From Streptomyces albipurpureus (GTDB lineage Bacteria > Actinomycetota > Actinomycetes > Streptomycetales > Streptomycetaceae), in assembly GCF_023701525.1 (NCBI RefSeq), contig NZ_JAMQAW010000102.1:1-39672 (forward strand): a stretch of DNA of 39,672 nt. Reading direction: 5' to 3'. A program made the position numbers and the translations under genes. The stretch's first letter is position 1; every line of letters starts with the position of its first letter. This document shows, piece by piece, positions 32,004 to 39,672 of this stretch. Below the pieces are notes generated by a model. That model had not been told where the DNA came from and made no database searches. It saw only the letters and a program-made list of their open reading frames with translations.

Positions 32004-32172
32004 GCCCCCCGAGTGTGCCGATCAGACGCGCCAGAGTCTGCGGCGGCTCGTTGCGATGCCGCACGGCGCTTACCATCTCGCAGGTGAACACCGCCCTGGT
32101 CACGGCCGCCAATCGCGCCGAGCGCCACCAGTCACGCGGGAACTCGTCGCGAAGCCTCGATGCGAGCCTCAT
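31984..32172 (-). CDS. Small basic protein, unknown
   Basis: A 62-residue Arg-rich protein (for example LRDEFPRDWWRSARLAAV). The ATG at 32172 has a near-perfect AAGGAGGGG ribosome site, the main reason to believe it is a gene. No domain is recognised. It lies after the hairpin at 32203-32249, downstream of the large membrane-protein gene, and overlaps the next small gene. Confidence 0.55.
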   Translation of the reverse strand: MRLASRLRDEFPRDWWRSARLAAVTRAVFTCEMVSAVRHRNEPPQTLARLIGTLGGRVEHSA

Positions 32173-32202
32173 GTTCCCCTCCTTCTCCTCACACTGCTCA
32201 AA

Positions 32203-32249
32203 GGACGACGCACCAGGTGGAACGATCATCCTCACCTGGTGCGTCGTCC
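32203..32249. terminator. Strong 17-bp hairpin after the VirB6-like gene
   Basis: GGACGACGCACCAGGTG and CACCTGGTGCGTCGTCC pair perfectly over 17 bp with a 13-nt loop. On the minus strand it begins 26 nt after the VirB6-like stop and is followed by a short T run. It probably ends or attenuates the transfer operon before the two small genes. Confidence 0.75.
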
Positions 32250-32275
32250 CTCCAGGTTTGCCCTCGACCGGACGA

Positions 32276-35200
32276 TCAGTCCTGGGGCTCCTGGGTCCCC
32301 CGGCGAGGTTGACCCTCCGGCCGCTGCTGCGGCTCGGGTGTCACCACGCTCTGAGCGGCCGGATTAGTGACCCGGCGAGGGCGACGAACCGGAGCCTGCT
32401 GCGGCGAAGGAGCCGGTCCAGAAGCTGACTGCTGCGGAGCCTGAGCCCGCGGGGCAGGTGTTTGGCGCGGTGTAGGCGTCGACGACTGAGTCGAGCTCTG
32501 CTGACGCTCTGCCTGCGTCCGAGCCGGAGTCCGTGCACTAGGAGCGGCCGGATTCTGGCCCGGAGTAACTGAGGGATGGTTGGTGGGGGTTCCCTGCTGC
32601 CTCTGGGCCGAGGTGCTCTGGGTGGAGCGTGTGGGATGCGTGCTCGACGAAGCCTGCTGTCCAGAATCAGGAACGGGCACAGGAGTAGGAGTAGCGCCGG
32701 TGCTGAGGTGCTGCGGTGCGGTCTGCTGATTCCCGCCCGAGGAGTTCTGCGTCGGGGTACCCGTGCCGAGCTGCGTCTGGACCGTGTGACCGGCGGCAGC
32801 CTCTGCGCTGGTCGGGACAGAACCAGCGCCGCGGGCGCCGTTCTGACCCTGAGCGGCGCCGCGAGAGCTCGACGGCTCCGTGGACGGGGCCAGGACTTTG
32901 CTGGGGATGGCCTTGCCGCCGCCCGAGGTGTACCCGAGATTCGACAGGCCGCCCTGGTTGCTCAGACCCTGCGCCGTCTGCTTGTCAGAGTGCGAGCTGC
33001 CCGCTCCACCACTCGTCAGCTGCAGCGGTCCCCCTTTGTCGGCGGGGTCGTCGCCCTGAGCGCCGGCGGGACCGCTGCCGCCCGGCAGAGCCCTACTGCT
33101 TCCGCCGGAGCCACCACCACCGGGACCACCACCCAGAGCCGGGCCGTGCTGGCCGCCGCCCCCGAGGGCCTGTTGTTGCGGACCAGCGGTCAGCGCTGTG
33201 GTGTGACCGTTCGTGCCGCCGGCGTTCGTCGAGGGTGTCTTGCCCGCGGACTTGCCCGTGCTCGGGGATGCCGGACCGCTGGTCTTGCTGTTGAACCCGT
33301 TGGCGAGCTTGTTGCCCATGGCCATACCCGCACCAGCCCCCGCACCCGCGGCCAGAGCAGGCATCAGCCCGCCCTTGTCCGGCTTCGGCGTGGTGTTCGT
33401 CTCGAGGAACTTGTCCACGAGCTTGGTGACCACCTCGTCCATCGCCTGCAGGACAGTCTTGCGAACCCGTAGCAGGGCGAAGGTGATGCCCATGATCACC
33501 AGTGAGGAGATCAGGGTGAGGATTACCACGATGACCCCGCCGAGCGCAGAGCTGCCCCACAAGCCGCCGGGGCTCATGAAACTCGACACGGGTCCAGCCA
33601 TAATGCCCGGGACCGAGATCAGGAACTCCGAGACGAACTGGTAGATGAACAGCGTGATGAGGACCTCCAGGATCAGCGCAATGGAGTAGACGATCACTTT
33701 GGCGATCGCCTGCAGCGCGCCCAGCGTCGCGAACGGCACGGCGGCCACCAAGCCGAAGATCCGCTTGACCGATCCTGCCAGCATGCCGATGGCGTACCAG
33801 AAGCCGAGCAGGACGATGGAGCCCAGGACCGTGGCCGCGTTGCTCCAGTACATGAACTTCGCCGGCCCCGTGCCCACCTGGCTGACGGCCATGTGGTTCT
33901 CGCGGGTGAACCCGCTCGTGGCGTTGTTCGAGCTGTACATCGTCAGCGAGGCGGGACCGAAACCGGTGTTGAGGTAGTTGTACGCCGTAAGCGGGGCCAG
34001 GTTGCACGAGGAGGGCGTCTTGCCCACCGTGAAGCCGCAGCCTCCCTTCGTCCCCGTCGTCGTGAAGACCGTCGAGTCCTTACCGGGACGAGAGGAGGTC
34101 AGGCCCGTGCCGTCGGTCGAGATCACCGGGTGATCGACCGGCTTCGGTCCCTTCTCCTCACCGAACTCCTCCACGTCGCCGTAGCTGCTCTTGTCGACGA
34201 ACCAGCTCTTCTTGGCATCCGAGCTCTCGTCAAGCTGCGTGATCGAGCTCTTGATCCCCGACTCGAAGTCGGAGGCCGTTACCTCGCTGCTGGCGATGTA
34301 CTTGCCGATGATCCCGAAGGTCGAGAACACCGCCTGGAAGTCGTCCGAGGCACTGCCGCCGGCGGAGACCATGCCGTCCTTCCACGCCGACTCGGCGTCG
34401 TTGGCCTTCGTTCCGATACTGATGCCGTCGAACGTCGACCCGTGGGACTGCTTGTTGATCGCCAGCGCGCTCGTGCGCACAGACATCATCGCGTCCGGGC
34501 TCGCCTGGTCGCCGTTCCAGGAAACGGTTGCCTGGTCCGGGATGCCGAGGCGGTCGTTCATCATCCACGCCTCGAAGTCGACGTAGGTGCTCAGCACGAC
34601 GCGCGTCGGGCCGGCGTGCTGACCGAGAACGGAGTCGTCGAACTTTCCGAGCACGCTGGAGTACATCGAGCCGACGAGCGGCAGGCCGACGCCGATGAAG
34701 ACGACGCGCACGATGAGCTTCTTGATCGCCGAGCCCCGGTTCATCTTCTTGAACAGGACCAGGCTGATGAGCAGGAAGCCGATGAAGATCGGCACGAGCG
34801 CCTGCCATGCGATGTCGACGAGCAGGCCGTACCAGCCGCTGATCCAGTGCTGCAGACCCGAGAGCGCGCCGCCTCCGGTCTCACCTCCGGTCATACCCTC
34901 GGCAAAAGTCGGATTGATCGCCGCGACCGCCTGGTAGAACCACATGAAGGGGTTGATGAGCTTCAGGAACTGGATGATGACGTAGAACAGCGTGCCGACC
35001 GCCAGCGCCAGGGCGTAGAGGACCCAGATGATCGACCCCCCGATCACGCTCACGATCTGGCCGCCGATACCCGAGGACATCGTGTCCAGGCCCAGGTCGT
35101 TGTTGGCCGCCCCGAAGTGCGCGTAGTCGAGCATGCCCGAGTACTTCGCGTCGCCCTTGTCATCCTTCGCGGCAAGGGTCTCGTAGGTAACGGTCTGCGA

Positions 35201-35587
35201 GGACCCTGACACCTCGGCGAAGAACCAGCCCACGACGTTGCCCAGGCTGAACTCCGGGTCGGCGTAGCCGAGCATGGAACCGCCCGAGGCCGGGCTGGAC
35301 GTGACCGGCTTCCAGTTCTCGTGCATGCCTTTGTCGTTCTGCGGCGAGTTCTTCTCGCTGAAGTACGAGCTCGCGTTCGAGGTCAGCTGGTACAGGCTGT
35401 AGTTGTCGCGCTCCTTCTTGTCGTCCGCGGACGCCGGCGAAGAGGTCGCCATCATGAAGACCGGCACGAGCAGCGCCGCCAGGAGCACGAGGGCGAGCCC
35501 GCGTGTGAGCCGACCCGGGCGGACTGCGCCACCGCCGTGGCGGGCCCAGGCGCGCAGCCTCGCCACCGCCGTGATCGTCCCGTTCAT
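32276..35587 (-). CDS. VirB6/TrbL-like conjugal transfer membrane protein
   Basis: A 1,103-residue protein. It begins with a signal-like helix (LALVLLAALLVPVFMMA) and ASA before charged residues. Then come several helices (IIWVLYALALAVGTLFYVII, LVPIFIGFLLISLVLF), a 300-residue extracytoplasmic region, and a second helix group (VIVYSIALILEVLITLFIYQ, VIVVILTLISSLVIMG). This two-cluster layout fits VirB6/TrbL-type channel proteins of Gram-positive transfer systems. The last 330 residues are Gly/Ser/Thr/Gln/Pro-rich and disordered. ATG 35587 has GAGGAG upstream; ATG 35635 would overlap the VirB4-like stop (ATGA). Both start with the same ATGAACGGG. It probably forms the membrane channel with its two upstream neighbours. 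Confidence 0.75.
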   Translation of the reverse strand: MNGTITAVARLRAWARHGGGAVRPGRLTRGLALVLLAALLVPVFMMATSSPASADDKKERDNYSLYQLTSNASSYFSEKNSPQNDKGMHENWKPVTSSPASGGSMLGYADPEFSLGNVVGWFFAEVSGSSQTVTYETLAAKDDKGDAKYSGMLDYAHFGAANNDLGLDTMSSGIGGQIVSVIGGSIIWVLYALALAVGTLFYVIIQFLKLINPFMWFYQAVAAINPTFAEGMTGGETGGGALSGLQHWISGWYGLLVDIAWQALVPIFIGFLLISLVLFKKMNRGSAIKKLIVRVVFIGVGLPLVGSMYSSVLGKFDDSVLGQHAGPTRVVLSTYVDFEAWMMNDRLGIPDQATVSWNGDQASPDAMMSVRTSALAINKQSHGSTFDGISIGTKANDAESAWKDGMVSAGGSASDDFQAVFSTFGIIGKYIASSEVTASDFESGIKSSITQLDESSDAKKSWFVDKSSYGDVEEFGEEKGPKPVDHPVISTDGTGLTSSRPGKDSTVFTTTGTKGGCGFTVGKTPSSCNLAPLTAYNYLNTGFGPASLTMYSSNNATSGFTRENHMAVSQVGTGPAKFMYWSNAATVLGSIVLLGFWYAIGMLAGSVKRIFGLVAAVPFATLGALQAIAKVIVYSIALILEVLITLFIYQFVSEFLISVPGIMAGPVSSFMSPGGLWGSSALGGVIVVILTLISSLVIMGITFALLRVRKTVLQAMDEVVTKLVDKFLETNTTPKPDKGGLMPALAAGAGAGAGMAMGNKLANGFNSKTSGPASPSTGKSAGKTPSTNAGGTNGHTTALTAGPQQQALGGGGQHGPALGGGPGGGGSGGSSRALPGGSGPAGAQGDDPADKGGPLQLTSGGAGSSHSDKQTAQGLSNQGGLSNLGYTSGGGKAIPSKVLAPSTEPSSSRGAAQGQNGARGAGSVPTSAEAAAGHTVQTQLGTGTPTQNSSGGNQQTAPQHLSTGATPTPVPVPDSGQQASSSTHPTRSTQSTSAQRQQGTPTNHPSVTPGQNPAAPSARTPARTQAERQQSSTQSSTPTPRQTPAPRAQAPQQSASGPAPSPQQAPVRRPRRVTNPAAQSVVTPEPQQRPEGQPRRGTQEPQD

Positions 35588-35631
35588 CGTCGCTCCTCTA
35601 CTCCTCGCTCTCGTATCAGTGCTGACCCCGT

Positions 35632-37932
35632 TCATGTCTTGACCAGCTTCTTCGGCTTGGTCTTCTCTGCTGGGCGCCTTGCGTCGTTTTCGGGCTGCCG
35701 CAGGCTCTTGCCGTCGTTGCGCCTGCTCGCGTCGTCCTGGCCCGTGTCAGCCTCACCGTCACCGCCCGTGCTGTGCTTCCGAATGCTGGTCAGGTTCGCG
35801 CCCGGTGCCGGTTTGTCGCGCATGATCGTGTCCATCCGCGCCACCTCTTCGGCCCTGGCTGCCTCCAGGCGGACCTTCCTGCGCTGGGCCTCGCGGTAGG
35901 GGTTGATCCCCAGTGCCAGATCCAGGTGGAAGACGACGTTGGAGACGCCCCGGCGCAGGTACGTGAGGTTCTCACCCTTGGTCGTGATGAGCTGGGCGAG
36001 ATCCGGGGGGATCCGCTGGTGCAGCTGCTTTTGGTACTCCACCACTGTCCCGTCGCGCATCGGGCCGAAGAGTGTGTAGTCCGCAGCGTCGAACGTGTTG
36101 AAATCGCTGTCGGCCAGCGTCTTGTCGACGTCGTTGTAGCTGTAGACCACCCGGCCGCCCCGCTCGTGCATGTGGTCGAACTGATCCTGGATGTACCTCT
36201 TCACCCGGTCGTCGACGTGTTCGGTGCCGTGGATGATCACCGTGTCGCCGAGCCCCAGCTTGCCGACGGCGAATCCGACGATGTTCACCAGCTGTGCCAT
36301 CGCCACGCCCTTGCCGCGGCGCATGAGCCGTGAGAAGTCGTAGACCACGCGCCGGGAGTCCCGGACCCCGTCCACAGCCGAGGCCGTGTGGTTGTTGAAG
36401 AGGTCGCCGTTCGTGCTCAGCATCGCGTTGGCGATGCCCTTGAGCACGTTGTACGCCCGCAGCTGGTCCGCGTCGGTCCTGCTGGAGTTCAGCAGTGCCT
36501 TGTGTGCGGTCGCCAGGTAGGAGACGAACATCTGAAGACGCGGCACCTGGGTGTGCGGGATGTTCACCACACGCAGTCGGTGCCGCTGTTCCTTGGCGTT
36601 GTGCCGCCACATACCCTGCTCGATGTAGAAGTCCGTGGCGGTGTCTTCGAGGGCACTGCGGATGATCGAGCCGACGGCACCATCGGTGGTCTCGTAGAGC
36701 TGCTCGAACATCAGCTTGAGCTTCTCCATCTGGGCGGAGAAGACCGTCAGTTCGTCCTCCTCCTCGCCGAACATCTCGAACATGTTCACATCGCCCTGGT
36801 TCAGGTCCACGCGCGAGGTGAGACGTTCGAACGTCGGGCCGAGCGTGTCGAGGTTCGCTCCGTCGAGGACGAGGTGGACGACTTGGCCGTTGTTCAGCAG
36901 CGTGGCCTGCGAGATCTTCGAGCACCACATGTTGGCCACCCGTTGGCGGTCGAGGTACTCGCTGAGCGTGGCGTCGGCGACGATCACGTGGTGCTCGTAG
37001 GCGTCGACGTCCATGAGCACGGCGCTGTTGTTGACGTCGCCGACCATGTAGCCGACGTACTCGCCGCCCTTGTCGTTGAGGCCGTTGGTCACCAGCGAGT
37101 ACGAGCCCGCCAGCTCGGTCGAGGTGAAGTGGAAGCCCTTGCCCTTCTTCTTCTCGTTGTTCTTCCACAGGCCCGAGAGCTCTTGGCGCTGCTCGCCGGC
37201 GTAGGGCGCAGCCTTCAGGGTGCCGAAGCGGTCGATGTACAGGCGCGTGACCCGGTCGACCGTGTCGTCCAGGGTCGCCAGGTCGGGGGCCTTGAGGAAG
37301 AGCCGGTTGTGCACGGAGAGATAGCTCGCGCCGTCCTGCAGCTCTCCGATCGTTACCCCGAGGTCACTGGAGATCTTCGCGGCCTTGCGCTTGGAGGAGG
37401 CCGTGCCCGTCTCCTCCTGCTCGCTGGTATCGAGTCGTTCCAGCTTCTCCGACTGCTTCGTGTACGAGTCGATCCACTTGTCGTCCATCCGCCTGACCTG
37501 CTCGAGCACGATCGCGGTGACCCGCTCGTCCAGGCCGTCCGGGATCCGGTCGATGCCCCAGAAGGCTGCGAAGTTGTCGTGCGCGGCGTCGTCGTGGAAG
37601 TACGCCAGGATGCAGGCGACCGAGCTGTCGACCTCGAAGTAGTCGGAACGGAAGAGGTACTTCTCCTTCGGCTTCAGCGCGAGCAGATGCAGATAGGCGT
37701 CGAACGTGCCCTGGAGGTGCTTGACCTCCCGACGGCGCTGCCACCAGTTCTTCTTCGGCTCAGGGGCTTCATCGGCCACGCCGTCAGCTGCCTCAGCGCC
37801 CCGCACGCCCTCAGCCTCAGCAGCGCCGTCCGCGCGCGGGTCATCGACCACAGACTCCGCGGTGTCATACGTCCCGCCAGGCTTCTTCCCCGGGATGCCG
37901 AGCTGTGCCCGGACCTTCGTCTTCAGCGCCAT
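35632..37932 (-). CDS. VirB4-like protein lacking a P-loop
   Basis: A 766-residue protein that follows the VirB4/TraE domain order: an N-terminal domain (TFDAYLHLLALKPKEKYLFR...), a linker, and an ATPase-like domain. Where active VirB4 has GxxGxGK(S/T), residues about 307-330 read MDVDAYEHHVIVADATLSEY, with no such motif. The Walker B/DEAW region is replaced by GDTVIIHGTEHVDDRVKRYI, although the following RVVYSYNDVDKTL keeps the usual strand (TQDxxDLL in active forms). It is therefore probably a pseudo-ATPase with a structural role. The C-terminus is charged and Arg/Lys-rich. GAAGGA precedes ATG 37932. Genes on both sides are transfer components. Confidence 0.72.
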   Translation of the reverse strand: MALKTKVRAQLGIPGKKPGGTYDTAESVVDDPRADGAAEAEGVRGAEAADGVADEAPEPKKNWWQRRREVKHLQGTFDAYLHLLALKPKEKYLFRSDYFEVDSSVACILAYFHDDAAHDNFAAFWGIDRIPDGLDERVTAIVLEQVRRMDDKWIDSYTKQSEKLERLDTSEQEETGTASSKRKAAKISSDLGVTIGELQDGASYLSVHNRLFLKAPDLATLDDTVDRVTRLYIDRFGTLKAAPYAGEQRQELSGLWKNNEKKKGKGFHFTSTELAGSYSLVTNGLNDKGGEYVGYMVGDVNNSAVLMDVDAYEHHVIVADATLSEYLDRQRVANMWCSKISQATLLNNGQVVHLVLDGANLDTLGPTFERLTSRVDLNQGDVNMFEMFGEEEDELTVFSAQMEKLKLMFEQLYETTDGAVGSIIRSALEDTATDFYIEQGMWRHNAKEQRHRLRVVNIPHTQVPRLQMFVSYLATAHKALLNSSRTDADQLRAYNVLKGIANAMLSTNGDLFNNHTASAVDGVRDSRRVVYDFSRLMRRGKGVAMAQLVNIVGFAVGKLGLGDTVIIHGTEHVDDRVKRYIQDQFDHMHERGGRVVYSYNDVDKTLADSDFNTFDAADYTLFGPMRDGTVVEYQKQLHQRIPPDLAQLITTKGENLTYLRRGVSNVVFHLDLALGINPYREAQRRKVRLEAARAEEVARMDTIMRDKPAPGANLTSIRKHSTGGDGEADTGQDDASRRNDGKSLRQPENDARRPAEKTKPKKLVKT

Positions 37933-37978
37933 GGTGTCCTTCGTTCGTTCCTGGTCGTGTCGGTCGGCCTAACGCCGT

Positions 37979-38878
37979 TCAGTTCAGCGACACCTTGAGG
38001 CTGGGCAGTTCGTCGTCGATGCCCTGGTAGAAGACCCGCAGCATCGGCTCCGCCTCCTCGCGGTCGAGCCTCGCGGCTTCCTTGATCATGAAAGTGGAGC
38101 CGCCGACCTCGGCATGGAGGACCTGGTGCCCCTTGCGCAGTGCATCGTTGTTTTTGCCCTTGAGTAGCAGGTACTGGTGGATCGAGGGGAACTTCCCGCC
38201 CACGTGCTGCGTGAGGATGTCGTACTGCTCGTTCTGCAGCTCGACCAGGTCGGGGTCACGGACCTCCAGAGCCTGGTTGCGCCGCTCCAGGTTCGCCACC
38301 TGGTGGTAGACCCGCTGCGGTTCCTTCGTTGTGATGAAGGTGTGCTCGCAGGTCGTCTCGACCTTGCGCCAGAAGGAGTCGACCCGGTCGAGGATCCGGA
38401 TTCGGTCCTCGTCGAAGAGTAGATAGCTCGCCGAGCCGACGACCAGGTATACGCGGCCTTTGCCGCCGTCGGAGAAGTGGATCAGCCCGTCCTTGTCGAT
38501 CCCGTCGATGCCGACGATCGAGTAGAAGTCCGTCGGGTTCGAGCTACGACGGGCGAGGACGTGCCGGGCCTTGTGAGGCAGATACGCCAGGAAGGCCGGC
38601 ACCCGCATGATGCGCAACTCCTTCGTCTCCATCAGCCCGCCGAAGTACGCGATCGCCGCCAGCCCCCAGAGGACGAAGAACGTGATGGCGACTAGGCCTG
38701 AGCTCGCGACGAACGTCGACGTGCTGAACCACAGCAGAGCGAGGAGGCCGCCGCCGAAGAAGAGCAGCTGCTTGATCGGGGAGGGCTTCGCCGCCCAGCC
38801 TCCCTTGCTCAGTGTGATCTCGTGGTCGAGGAAGCTCCTGTTCAGCGAACTCGGCACCTTGTAGGACAGTTTCGCCAT
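37979..38878 (-). CDS. PrgI-like two-helix protein with VirB4 N-terminal-like domain
   Basis: A 299-residue protein. After a 33-residue head (KLSYKVPSSLNRSFLDHEIT), two adjacent helices (QLLFFGGGLLALLWF and GLVAITFFVLWGLAAIAYFG) match the PrgI/VirB3 layout of Gram-positive type IV secretion. The cytosolic part has FYSIVGIDGIDKDGLIHFSD followed by RVYLVVGSASYLLF, similar to the start of VirB4 proteins (expected order: PrgI, then VirB4). The C-terminus ends LPSLKVSLN. ATG 38878 is preferred to the upstream in-frame start at 38929 because GAGAGG and GGGGAG lie just before it. It is the first gene of the minus-strand operon. Confidence 0.7.
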   Translation of the reverse strand: MAKLSYKVPSSLNRSFLDHEITLSKGGWAAKPSPIKQLLFFGGGLLALLWFSTSTFVASSGLVAITFFVLWGLAAIAYFGGLMETKELRIMRVPAFLAYLPHKARHVLARRSSNPTDFYSIVGIDGIDKDGLIHFSDGGKGRVYLVVGSASYLLFDEDRIRILDRVDSFWRKVETTCEHTFITTKEPQRVYHQVANLERRNQALEVRDPDLVELQNEQYDILTQHVGGKFPSIHQYLLLKGKNNDALRKGHQVLHAEVGGSTFMIKEAARLDREEAEPMLRVFYQGIDDELPSLKVSLN

Positions 38879-39447
38879 GAACCTCTCATCTCCCCTGCTA
38901 TCTGAATGGCCAGTGATTGCCCTATCCAAAAGACCTCATATGTGAAGTGTATGGACGGCATCCTATCTTAGAGAGGCCATTTGAATCGAGCGTGAAAGGC
39001 TCTTGAGTGGCGACGTATGGCGAGTTGGACTAGCGGGTTCTAGTGGCCCGATGGCTGACAGGCCAGTCGCGCCGCGGGAGCCGAGGCGCTCAGCCCACCG
39101 CTACCGCTTCGAAGCGCGGGACGTCGTCGCCCAGGTCGAGGGCGGCCATCGCATCGGCTCAGTCGTCCTGGTCGAGGGACTTTTGGCGGGTCGGTATCAA
39201 GGGGCGGGGTCGGCAGGGGCGTCTGTCCGGGGTGTCGCGCACCTCTGGGGAGTCAGGTGGGTGGAGAGGTCCGCCCCGCCCGGGTATGGCGGCCAGCAGG
39301 TCCTAGCCGTGAGCGAAGCGGCTCACCCCGCCGAGCTCCGAAGCCCCGGTCCGATCGAAGATGACCATGGGGCGACTGATCGACCGGCGCGACTTCGACG
39401 CCCAGCACACCGCCGGCGCCCTCAGTCTCAACTGGCCCCCGACCTCC
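38879..39447. other. Upstream region of transfer operon, no clear gene
   Basis: About 570 bp without a gene I can support. The part next to the operon (38890-39000) is AT-richer and should hold its promoter, but no good -35/-10 pair stands out. The minus strand at about 39105-39160 reads ADAMAALDLGDDVPRFEAVA before a stop, possibly the tail of a decayed gene. Confidence 0.4.
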
Positions 39448-39621
39448 CTACCCGTTGTCTCCCTCGCCGCCCTTGGGGTATTTGCCCGATGGCGGGGTCG
39501 CGGCGATGAAGTCGGCGCTCAGCACGTCCCCGTGGGGGGCCAACTCCTCGTGGGAGGCCACCACGGCGCGCACGATCCGGCTAACCGTGTCGGAGCGGGC
39601 CAGGCGAGTGTTGAGCGTCAT
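39448..39621 (-). CDS. Small 57-residue protein, unknown, duplicated in window
   Basis: ATG 39621 opens a 57-codon frame: a basic head (LNTRLARSDTVSRIVRAVV), a middle ASHEELAPHGDVLSADFIAA and a Gly/Lys/Pro-rich end (TPPSGKYPKGGEGD). No ribosome site is visible. The main evidence that it is real is the related, frameshifted sequence at 23690-23875, where substitutions mostly preserve the protein (T-V-S versus T-I-N, F-I-A-A versus F-V-V-A). I cannot assign a family. It lies at the extreme right of the window, so its neighbours are not visible. Confidence 0.5.
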   Translation of the reverse strand: MTLNTRLARSDTVSRIVRAVVASHEELAPHGDVLSADFIAATPPSGKYPKGGEGDNG

Positions 39622-39672
39622 TGAAAATGCCTATGAGTGCGGCAGTTTGGGCAGCTTGGTGCCGACAAGATC

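Noticed and set aside
36388..37998. 536-codon plus-strand frame opposite the VirB4-like gene
   Set aside because: It is a Val/Arg/Glu-rich antisense shadow; the minus-strand genes have proper starts, overlaps and domains.
31984..38878. Streptomyces TraB-type double-stranded DNA transfer locus
   Set aside because: No FtsK-like TraB or Spd proteins are seen; the PrgI/VirB4/VirB6 set is of the type IV secretion kind instead.
39003..39509. 168-codon plus-strand frame at the right edge
   Set aside because: Arg/Pro-rich composition, no ribosome site, and antisense to the duplicated small ORF, which has better support.
1..39672. tRNA, rRNA or CRISPR array
   Set aside because: Reading both strands by eye I found no tRNA cloverleaf or rRNA sequence and no regularly spaced short repeats; the mobile region therefore has no visible tRNA attachment site inside the window.

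Overview
The window comes from a Streptomyces-type actinomycete chromosome. It is very GC-rich, GTG starts are frequent, genes are packed with ATGA overlaps, and the gene families are typical of the genus. It has two parts. Positions 1 to about 21,390 are ordinary, densely coding chromosome. From about 21,390 to the right edge it becomes a mosaic of accessory DNA: broken genes, insertion-sequence remnants, recombinase fragments, a putative defence pair and part of a conjugative type IV secretion operon.

Chromosomal part, left to right. (i) A gene-free leader with repeats (1-758). (ii) Allantoin degradation, allantoinase then allantoicase (759-3433). (iii) A RibD/DHFR-fold reductase, a seven-helix MAB_1171c-type membrane protein and an overlapping FAD monooxygenase (3586-7179), with a small convergent membrane protein. 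(iv) A NarL-type two-component pair (7531-9455). (v) A sugar/polyol module: a Gfo/Idh/MocA dehydrogenase divergent from a GntR regulator, followed by a binding lipoprotein, a permease and an ATPase (9591-14715). The ROK sugar kinase likely to belong with it lies at 18970-20130. Similar palindromes, TTGTC-N2-GACAA and TGTCCGGACA, lie in the divergent promoter and next to a good promoter for the transporter operon, so one regulator probably controls both. (vi) Between transporter and kinase sits a minus-strand cassette (14828-18711): an 80-residue peptide with eight cysteines in its last 41 residues, a thioredoxin-like TlpA protein, an ABC exporter and a small Ser/Lys S26 peptidase. I read it as a system that makes, oxidises, cleaves and exports a disulfide-rich peptide. 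This is my leading candidate for an undescribed system. (vii) A conserved membrane-anchored protein (20417-20992) and the first 87 codons of a 3-oxoadipate enol-lactonase gene, cut off at about 21,385.

Accessory part. After the broken gene come an IS1380-like transposase remnant, a perfect 31-bp inverted repeat, a small excisionase-like protein, a degenerate stretch and the C-terminal part of a tyrosine recombinase. Then a PIN-like nuclease (24458-25474, minus) is transcribed away from a 1,237-residue protein ending in a PD-(D/E)XK nuclease motif (25938-29651, plus). This resembles a defence cassette and is flanked on the far side by the N-terminal part of another recombinase. An XRE-type regulator and a small lipoprotein follow. 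The right side is a minus-strand operon (38878 down to 31716): a two-helix PrgI-like protein carrying what looks like a VirB4 N-terminal domain, a VirB4-like protein without a recognisable P-loop, a large VirB6/TrbL-like membrane protein and two small proteins. A 57-codon ORF at 39448-39621 has a frameshifted copy at about 23690-23875, so related sequences bracket about 15.8 kb. No relaxase, coupling protein, replication gene, tRNA, rRNA or CRISPR array was seen.
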